A stretch of DNA of 64,000 bases from Acanthosepion lycidas. Its lineage: Eukaryota; Mollusca; Cephalopoda; Sepiida; Sepiidae. The notes beneath the pieces are model-generated. The model had not been told where the DNA came from and did not search any database. It saw nothing but the letters and a program-made list of their open reading frames with translations. Position numbers and translations under genes: made by a program. Below, in pieces: positions 12,440 through 64,000 of the stretch (position 1 is its first letter; each line of letters begins with the position of its first letter). The stretch covers positions 54,999,088 through 55,063,087 of the forward strand of contig OZ010611.1 of the NCBI GenBank assembly GCA_963932145.1. The letters are read 5' to 3'.

Positions 12440-12960
12440 TTTTTACTCCACATTGTTGTAAACAATCCATTTGGCTTTCAGAGGTGAATTGCAGATGGAA
12501 ATGCAGTCCATTAAATTGTAAAGTACCAAAATATCCTTGCGATTCATGTAACCACGTGTTTTCAAATGGGCTAACAAAACTTATATGAGATATATGAAGT
12601 ATCTATGCAATGATCCATGTCGTGTGACCTGGAATGTTTTTAAACCACCATTTTGATTTGGTTACTTCCAATGACTGCAAGCCTCCTGAAACTTTCTTGG
12701 TCTTGTAAATCAAAATTTTCATTTCTGAACCTAGGAAACCACTTCTGAACAATACTCTCTGCTATGGCACCATCTCTATAAATGGCACTTTGTTTTTAAT
12801 GTTTTTTTGTTTTTGTTCAGAAATAAAAGCTCATCAAATCATGAAAATGCACCTAATTTTCCCCCATTTTTAACATAAAAACATTTAAAATTCACAATCC
12901 ACACACAAATCATATTGGAAGATGCATTAAAATATCACCTTTCATAATATGCAAAGGTGT
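12440..12960 (-). pseudogene. mariner-like transposase relic 2 (N-terminal part only)
   Basis: Parallel, more diverged copy of relic 1: the same order of blocks (catalytic-adjacent TTGTTTACAACAATGTG, helix-turn-helix, then 'ATGGTGCCATAGCAG'). Its terminal 110 bp (12840-12950) matches 12260-12390. A second copy of the same family in tandem and the same orientation. Confidence 0.7.
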
Positions 12961-12979
12961 GTCATAATTTTCAGTCATG

Positions 12980-13025
12980 TGGGGGAAAAAAAAACCAAAA
13001 AAAAAAAAACCAAAAAAAAAACAAA
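12980..13025. repeat. A-rich simple repeat
   Basis: Runs of A broken by CC, in the region between the mariner relics and the candidate polyadenylation site. Confidence 0.8.
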
Positions 13026-13087
13026 CCTTACTTCCAAGCTGGGATGTAAATGCTAATGTAGTTTCCACTTTCACAGCAGAAAGTGGC

Positions 13088-13093
13088 TTTATT
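13088..13093 (-). terminator. Candidate polyadenylation signal AATAAA
   Basis: AATAAA on the minus strand about 257 nt past the SRCR stop codon. It is followed at once by an 8-bp perfect stem with a 6-nt loop (13065-13086). It would end the transcript near 13.07 kb if the donor at 13348 is not used. In AT-rich DNA the hexamer alone is weak evidence. Confidence 0.45.
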
Positions 13094-13349
13094 TGAATAA
13101 CTAAGGACTTTAAGCTATCAAATGAGAAATTTTAATATACAGCAAGAACCAGCAAATTATAATTCACATGTTAGTAGATACAAATTATGCAACCATATTT
13201 ACTTGATATATGTGTGATGCACACATGCACATGACCTCAGCAAAGTAAAAGACTGCAATGTGTTTGATTAATCTTTAGGGATTCGAGGGAACACACATAG
13301 CTTTTACCTATAAAACGTTCTTCCATATATAATATTATGCATACTCACT

Positions 13350-58022
<44,673 letters not shown>

Positions 58023-58178
58023 CTGTATATGAAGAACGAGTGAATGGATAGAAACGGAACAAAAACGCAAATAGATTCTTCAATCGATTTTTACAAGTTT
58101 TACAAGACAGCGTATGTAGCAGAGTTTGAAATGAGCGTCTTCTCGTCGCCCCAAGAACGACAAAGTAATACTCTAGTC

Positions 58179-59282
58179 CAGTGTTTCTCAACTTTTTTTT
58201 TTTAGCCTTGCATAACCCTTAAAATAAATTACATGACTCAAGGAACCTCTGCGCAAAAACAAAATTATATACCATATCTTTCTCATTTTATTTTCATCGT
58301 AGTTCACGTGGTAAATATCACCGTATATATTTTTGAATAACTGGTTTAAAGAAAAATTAATACTGCTTTGTCAAATTTTTCGGTAATACTATATAAAATT
58401 CATACTGTTCGTTTATACAGTGTAACCCGGATATAAGAGAAACCCTGATATAAGATAAACTCGGATATAAGAGATTTTCTCTGGTCCCAAATTAGAGCCA
58501 TAATTACCTAAACAAAATAGACCAAACATGGATATAAGAGACTTCTATTCAAGTCCCGACAACTCTCTTATATCTGGGTTACACTGTAATACTTCATCAG
58601 GGAGTTTTCATTCACAAAAAATTCTAAATTCAAACGTAAAATAAACATAAGTAACCAACATCATATACCTATAAACAGAAAGAAAACAGATAAATGCTGC
58701 ATTAGTTTGTTTTCTGTGTTGAAATGTGTCAGGAAAGAAAAAAAAAATGATTTCGTCTCTTTCTCTCCTGCTGTCGTAGCGACAGGCACAGTCTCCACTT
58801 GTGAGACAAAACTGCCCTCCTTCTCATTCCAGCCCTTTACATAGAGCTTGGTAACTCGCCTATGCAAAACACCAACAAGCCAGCTACCAATCACAGTTTC
58901 CGCGCATGCCCACCTCCACTAGCTTTGGTGGGCGTCAAGTTGACCGACCAACTCATTATTTATCCTTTACTGGCAATATTGAAAAGACATAAGGTAATTC
59001 AAGGCAAAACCAATAAATGAGATAAGAAAATGTTACTTTCAGAGTAAAGTGAAACATTTTTTTCTCCAATGTGAAGCCTCTGCCTGTGTTTTGCTACACA
59101 AATATTTAATTCGAGGTTGAACTTTAGATAAACAAACACGGATTCCATACTCAATGGAAAGGAGACGATTTCTGTCATTGCCCTTGATACTTGTTTTAGC
59201 TTATCTCACCTGTTCTCGCGGAACCCTTGGAGACCTTTTGCGGAAACTTGGGGTTCCGAGGAACCCTGATAAAGAAACATTG
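58179..59282. mobile_element. hAT-like non-autonomous relic
   Basis: Left end CAGTGTTTCTCAACTTTTTT, right part 'GGTTCCGAGGAACCCTGATA' and GAAACATTG. Left flank CTCTAGTC against right flank CTCAAGAA (5 of 8). Repeated 'GGAACCC' and 'AACC(C/T)' phrases are typical of such elements. The Tigger-like MITE at 58428 lies inside. The plus-strand frame MERRRFLSLPLILVLAYLTC belongs to this repeat. Confidence 0.65.
58428..58586. mobile_element. Tigger/pogo-like MITE (159 bp)
   Basis: Same ends and interior as the 38.13-kb copy, TA on both sides, about 90% alike by eye. It has 'AACCCTGATATAAGATAAACTCGG' changes. Confidence 0.88.
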
Positions 59283-59394
59283 CTCAAGAACGACTGTTTA
59301 TGTTTACTGAACAAAGCTGCGAACGATTCTAACTGAAATGTTATTTATTCTAACTGCAATTCATTTCTTAAAATAAAAATCGTTCTTATTACCA

Positions 59395-60080
59395 ACTAGC
59401 AGTAGAGCCCGGCGTTGCCCGGGGATGTAACAGTAAGAGATAGATCAAGTATCGACCATCATAAAGACTGAAAAATAAAATTGACAAAGATTATTTGTCT
59501 AAGGTTGACGGACACGCATGTCTTAATTAGTTTTTTTTTGTTTTTTTTGTTTGTTTGTTTTTTTACGAATTGGTCAAACCCAAACAAACATTGTTTTCAA
59601 TCGTTACGAGTCTACCGATTGAATAGAATTTTATTATAAACAATTGTCTTGTAAATATAATTTTTAAAGCATTCTGAATGTAAAAATAAAGAAAAAAAGT
59701 GTGCAAAACAATAAGAAACACTACCTGCCAAAAAAAAAAAAAAAAAAAAAGTTTTGTTGAAATCGGTTGAAAAATGTAGGAAATCCGATCCCATATATAA
59801 ACGAACACACACACACAAACAACCTGGCTTTTATAATAAGTAACTCGATATGAGTTGTCCCTCTTTCATTCTCACGACAGCGATGCCTCTTAATCGTGTT
59901 TTCAAATTGATTTCGTGCAAAAACAATTGTGTTTTGCCAATTTTTGGCGCTGTCTGAACCACCACAAGGTAATTTTACGTAGTCCTGTGAAGTTTTGTTG
60001 AAATCGGTTGAAAAATGTAAGAAATCCGGTCCAATATATAAACGAACAGACACACACAACCTGGGTTTTATAATAAGTAT
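59395..60080 (+). mobile_element. Repeat with duplicated 3' ends
   Basis: Begins 'ACTAGCAGTAGAGCCCGGCG' and 'TTGCCCGGGGATG'. 'GTTTTGTTGAAATCGGTTGA' to 'TTTTATAATAAGTA' occurs at 59750-59842 and 59993-60080, each with a (CA)n just before the end. Family not assigned (RTE/SINE-like 3' end). Confidence 0.6.
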
Positions 60081-60229
60081 ATGATAATGGCGGGGTACCG
60101 GGAAAACAACATGATTTGGTATCGAGAGTGTATCAAGTTTGAAGGAAGAGTCAGAACGACTTGGGAGTCACATCTATATATTTGGGGACACGAGCAATCA
60201 GGGGGCCGACTTAGAGGACTACGTTACCA

Positions 60230-60570
60230 GACATTTAGTAAGCATTTCACCCCAAGCAAGGCGGAAGTGCCACTAGCGCGCAAGGGGTTACAGAGTGTGA
60301 CGGTAAGAGAAAAGACTGGGTATAGGGAGGATTGAAGAAAGGATAAAAAGAAGAACGGAGTCAAGGTATTAGAAGATAACGATTGGCGTTACATTTAAAT
60401 TTTTGAAGATTGTATCGGGGAAGCAAGTAAGAGGAAGGGAGTTCCACTTTTGGGAAGTGCTAGACAAGAGACGGTTACATTTAACTGTTTCGACAGTAAA
60501 AGGGTTGAATATAGATGCCAACTTAGTAACAAGCTTAAATTCATGCACCAGTGAAAATAGTTCATCAGAG
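60230..60570 (-). mobile_element. LINE 3' end
   Basis: 'CACCCCAAGCAAGGCGGAAG' tail, with the complement of the RTSRL/FHGN region up to 60.6 kb. 5'-truncated copy. Confidence 0.78.
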
Positions 60571-60639
60571 TAGTTGCCATGAAAATATTTTTTAGAAAAG
60601 ACAGGGAAGCCACATTGTATTTGTGAGAAAGAGACTTGA

Positions 60640-61985
60640 ATCGGGGTGCCAAGACAGGATCGATCACATTACAGATTAGTATTGGTATTTTTGTCGAGAA
60701 CCTCGAGATGAACAGCAGGGGCGCCAAACCATATATTGTAACAATATTATTTCTGAGCCCCTCCTGTGAGGTCAGGTCTTGCCTTTGTCAAAGCCTCCCA
60801 CCATATCGCACACATTTGGCTGCAAAGCGTGTGCCTGGTATACCCTTATTCGCCTGAGTGTCATGATAGTTATTTTGGATTTCGTAGATTTGTCCCGCCA
60901 TCACTTTTTTGGTATACTCTTTTGTTCAATAATAATAATAATTTGGCCGTATCCCCTAAAGGTTAACGCGTTTCGCATCTCTGTTCATGAGCGGGAGTAT
61001 TTGTTCGATGTCATAGTTCGGTGTCGGTAGAGTTGCTTTTTTACATTTGACGAATGGGGCAGCCAAGGAAACTAGGGGGTCATGTCTAGATATACTTGGG
61101 AACACCGCTGAGCAATTGTATCTCAGCGTCATTTCGGTCAACTAATTTTAGGTCAAATAATTTGTCAGTGTTTAACCTTCGTGTCCGAAAAAAATAATGT
61201 TTCAAAGGGACGGTTATTCCCTTGACACCGCCATCATTTTTGACTACCGCGACAACGTTTTTTTTTATCAATTTATAAAGATTCATTATTTACCATTTTA
61301 TAAAGACATCACGTGACTGGAGTCGAGGTGCCAAGTCAGGATCGATCACATTACTGATCAGACTTTGGATTTTTGTCGAGAACCTCGAGATGAACAGTAG
61401 GGACGCCAGACCATATATGGTAACAATATTATTTCTGAGTCACACCTGTGAGGTCAGGTCTTGCCTTTATCAAAGCCTCCCACCACATCGCACACATTTG
61501 ACTGCAAAGCGTGTGCCCGCTATACCCTTATTCGCCTGGGTGTCATAATGGATATATTGTATGTCATAGATTTGTATCCGACCATCACTTTTTTGGTATA
61601 CTCTTACTCAATAATAATCATAATAATAATACAGGCTACCGCGTTTTGCATCTGTTCATGAGCGGGAGTAATTGTGCATCGTCGTAGCTCGATGTCGGTA
61701 GAGTTAATTTTTTTTATGTTTGAAGAATAAGGCAGCCAAGGAGACTTAGGGGGTCACGTCTAGATATACTTGAGAACAACGTCGAGCATTTGTTTCTCAG
61801 CGTTATTTTGTTGGCTTGCGACTCTTTCCATCAACAATAATTTGGCAATGTTTAATCTTCGTGTCCGTAAAAAAAACTGTTTCAAACGGACAGTTATTTC
61901 CTTGACACCGCTATCATTTCGACTCTCGCCACAATGTTTTTTTTTAACATTTTATAAAGATTTATTATATACTATTTTATAAAGA
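60640..61985. repeat. Tandem duplication of about 680 bp
   Basis: 60640-61305 and 61318-61985 are direct copies throughout: 'GTCGAGAACCTCGAGATGAACAG', 'TGAGGTCAGGTCTTGCCTTT', 'CGCATCTCTGTTCATGAGCGGGAG', 'GTCACGTCTAGATATACTTG', 'CTTGACACCGC'. About 85% alike by eye. No coding frame is conserved between the copies. Confidence 0.9.
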
Positions 61986-62079
61986 TTTATTATTTACCAT
62001 TTTTTTTTAAAATATCATTTTATAAAAGAAATAAATTTGAAAAGAAATTTTTTTATTAAAAAATTATCAAAATTACCAA

Positions 62080-62515
62080 CTATATTTCTGAGATGTGATA
62101 TTGTAACTATTTACATTGGTTGGACTGTTGTCCCATCTTTATTGGCATATTCACCCTCAACATCTGTCTCTATTTCTGAGATGAGGTATTCTGACTATTT
62201 ACATCGTTCGGACTGTTGTCCTCATCTTTATTGCCATATTCACGACGTTTCGGCCTTTGTACGCTCCGGATTTCTTCAGGTGACTTGAATTTCGAACTGA
62301 ACCCTTTATTTCGTTCACTGGGGTAGACGGTTCTAGTTCCACGTGCCATTCCTCTTCCGGAACATGGTTCAATGGATAAAGGCTTTGGTTGGATCCAGTG
62401 ACTTAACCCAATGAGTTGTGAGTTCTATACCAGGCCACAGCAGGGGTGAACTAAAACCTTAGAGAATTGAGATAAACTGAGATAACTAAGACATCCGGAA
62501 AAGACATGCCAACAT
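62080..62515. mobile_element. SINE with inversion (tail half reversed, head half forward)
   Basis: 62170-62355 is the reverse 3' half (tail duplicated from 62085). 62356-62515 is the forward 5' half with 'ATGGTTCAATGGATAAAGGC' and 'GTGAGTTCTATACC'. The two halves of one SINE thus stand head to head. Confidence 0.78.
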
Positions 62516-62829
62516 CTTGATTGCGCCATTATTTTCTCTTCGAGTTACATGTGCTATCCGTTGTAGTTGTTGCTGCTTTTGGTAGTCCTCAAGTGATATT
62601 GTTTCCGTTAATTGGTACAGTTCTTTGTGTAGCGCTAGTCCACAGCGTTCAAAGCAGAGTAACTTTTGCCAAGACTCTTAAGCTTTACTCAGCAAAGCGG
62701 CTGTATACAACTGACAGTTTAGATATTTCTGTACGGGTTTGGCGCCGTGCATGAGATCCATATGAAAGTCTCGATCTGGCGAGACTATTGAAGAATATGG
62801 CTCGAGTTTTCAGAAATAATAATATAAAT

Positions 62830-63270
62830 ATATTTACACTATTTATATCCTGACTATTGTCCTCATCTTTGTTGTTTTTATCCCAACGTTTCGGCCGTTG
62901 TGCCTTCCGGGCTTCCTCAGGTGTATATCGATCTGGGTAGCCTACAAAGAATTCAGAACTGAACACTTTATTTAATCTACGCGGGGTGGGGGGTAGACTG
63001 TTCACGTGACACTGCTCATGTCTAGGTATAACGTCTACTTCTTATTTTTATCTGAACAATGACCACGTGGATAAAAGCGATGGTTTGGGTGATATAGAGG
63101 TTGTGAGTTCAATCCCTGGATTGGGCAGTGTGTACACACGCACTCAGTAGAAACAGACGAACAATAAGTGAACACTACTAAATAAAAATAAAAACTTGAT
63201 ATCGTTAGACATGGACAGTGGAACAAGAAAACGTTATCCCCGTAGATTAAAATAAAATGTAAAGTGTTAT
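62830..63270. mobile_element. SINE pair, reverse 3' half then forward copy
   Basis: 62830-63015 is a reverse 3' half ('CAACGTTTCGGCCGTTGTGC'). 63055-63270 is a forward copy with 'GACCACGTGGATAAAAGCGA' and 'GTGAGTTCAATCCCTGG', ending in poly(A) at 63.27 kb. Confidence 0.75.
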
Positions 63271-63360
63271 TGAAAAAAAAAAAAAAAAAAAAAGAAAGTC
63301 CGTCTGAATATATTCATGAAATAAATTATAACCGAAATGGATTTTTAAAGCTCGTCTGTA

Positions 63361-63361
<1 letters not shown>

Positions 63362-63401
<40 letters not shown>
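63362..63401. repeat. (TA)n microsatellite
   Basis: Pure TA tract. Confidence 0.95.
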
Positions 63402-63402
<1 letters not shown>

Positions 63403-63576
63403 TATCAAATATGTGGTGCAGTTCAATTTATATTACATGAATCATTCATACAAAAAGTAAATTAGTAAAGTTAATGATATAAAATGGCGAAATCCCTTCG
63501 CTAACAAAATTTTAAAGGTGCATTAACATACCCATCACTCAATAAATGTTATGATCCTTGTTTTTGTTTTTTTAAA

Positions 63577-63815
63577 CAGAAACAGGCGAATTGTAAGTGA
63601 ACAGTACTAAATAAAAATAAAAACTTGATTTCATTAGACATGGGCAGTGGAACGAGAACACGCTACCCACGTAGATTAAAATAAAGTGCAATGTTCAAAA
63701 CCTAAATGTTACCCAGATCTATAAACACCTGAGGAGGGCCGGGGAACACAGTGGCCAGAATGTTGTGATAACAAGGATGGTGACAGTAGTCAGAATATAA
63801 ATAGTCTAAGTAATA
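63577..63815 (+). mobile_element. SINE, 5'-truncated copy
   Basis: 63580-63690 repeats 63160-63255 ('AACTTGAT(T/A)TC(A/G)TTAGACATGG'), then 'ACACCTGAGGAGGGCCGGGG' and 'CCAGAATGTTGTGATAAC'. Confidence 0.75.
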
Positions 63816-63817
63816 TA

Positions 63818-64000
63818 TAGATCGGCGGCTAGGTCTAATTATTTTACAATTGAAATGGTTAGATACAACCGTAAGTTCTATGCTAACAGTTTCTTCTATC
63901 GCTTATGACACTAACTTCCGGATTCTTGCTTCTCAATCAAATTTCATTCCAGTTAAGAATTGATTATTTTTATCATGTCTACGAGCAGGTTTGATGGACA
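63818..64000 (+). mobile_element. LINE 3' fragment at window edge
   Basis: 'TTACAATTGAAATGGTTAGATACAACCGTAAGTTCTATGCTAACAGTTTC' is the ORF2 C-terminal region of the Jockey/CR1-like family; cut off by the window end. Confidence 0.75.

Noticed and set aside
1-13000. Further SRCR cassettes downstream of domain 6
   Set aside because: I scanned both strands for WGTxCDD and HEDAxVxC equivalents and found none; the region consists of transposon relics and AT-rich DNA.
58661-58894. Minus-strand frame (77 codons) as first exon of the SRCR gene
   Set aside because: The start MIGSWLVGVLHRR is not a convincing signal peptide, no donor joins in phase to linker 1, and the region lies in a hAT relic.
59154-59336. 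Plus-strand frame with a signal-peptide-like start (MERRRFLSLPLILVLAYLTC)
   Set aside because: Overlaps the right end of a hAT-type repeat whose sequence explains it; too short and without a mature domain.

Overview
This window is animal nuclear DNA. It is AT-rich and full of (TA)n and (CA)n microsatellites, with long introns and many decayed transposable elements. The repeat mix is RTE-like and Jockey/CR1-like LINEs, several Penelope-like elements, tRNA-derived SINEs, mariner/Tigger/hAT relics and MADE1-like hairpin MITEs. Together with a six-cysteine multi-SRCR gene it fits a mollusc, most likely a cephalopod such as an octopus. That assignment is an inference from repeat style, not from a species marker. 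There is no bacterial-style gene organisation, CRISPR array or rRNA, and I found no credible tRNA gene.

The one host gene I can support runs on the minus strand from about 58.0 kb down to 13.35 kb. It encodes at least six scavenger receptor cysteine-rich (SRCR) domains. I could place 18 exons with consensus splice sites and consistent reading phase. They form six repeats of one three-exon cassette: a short Ser/Thr/Pro-rich linker exon (51-78 nt, phase 1-1), the first half of an SRCR domain (136-148 nt, phase 1-2), and the second half (exactly 170 nt, phase 2-1). Every domain has six cysteines and is split over two exons, as in group A SRCR domains of the MSR1/MARCO type rather than single-exon group B domains. 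The in-window coding sequence is about 2,255 nt (751 codons including stop). The 5' end (signal peptide and any further domains) is not found and probably lies beyond 64 kb. The sixth domain ends in TAA one base before an intact splice donor, and an AATAAA lies about 260 nt further on.

Region by region: 1-13 kb, downstream of the gene, is repeat-derived (47-bp minisatellite, RTE fragments, a hAT element with a Penelope-like element inside it, a second Penelope-like relic, two tandem mariner relics). From 13.3 to 58 kb are the SRCR gene and its introns, which hold nearly all the other elements: a Tc1/mariner pseudogene (17.2-18.1 kb), a 33-bp minisatellite (24.2-24.7 kb), Penelope-like elements at 25.1-27.3, 34.1-35.5 and 53.0-53.4 kb, RTE relics (31.7-32.5 and 41.0-42.9 kb), four hairpin MITEs, fold-back SINE dimers at 42.1 and 51.3 kb, a 35-bp minisatellite (44.5-45.2 kb), a dispersed inverted repeat (45.4-46.1 and 50.7-51.8 kb), and three polypurine blocks. 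From 58 to 64 kb there is a hAT relic, a LINE tail, a tandem duplication of about 680 bp and rearranged SINEs.

The most notable points are the regular cassette structure of the SRCR gene, the stop codon beside a preserved donor, and SINE dimers that went in as single fold-back units. One of these can be shown directly, because the unfilled site survives in a second copy of the host repeat.
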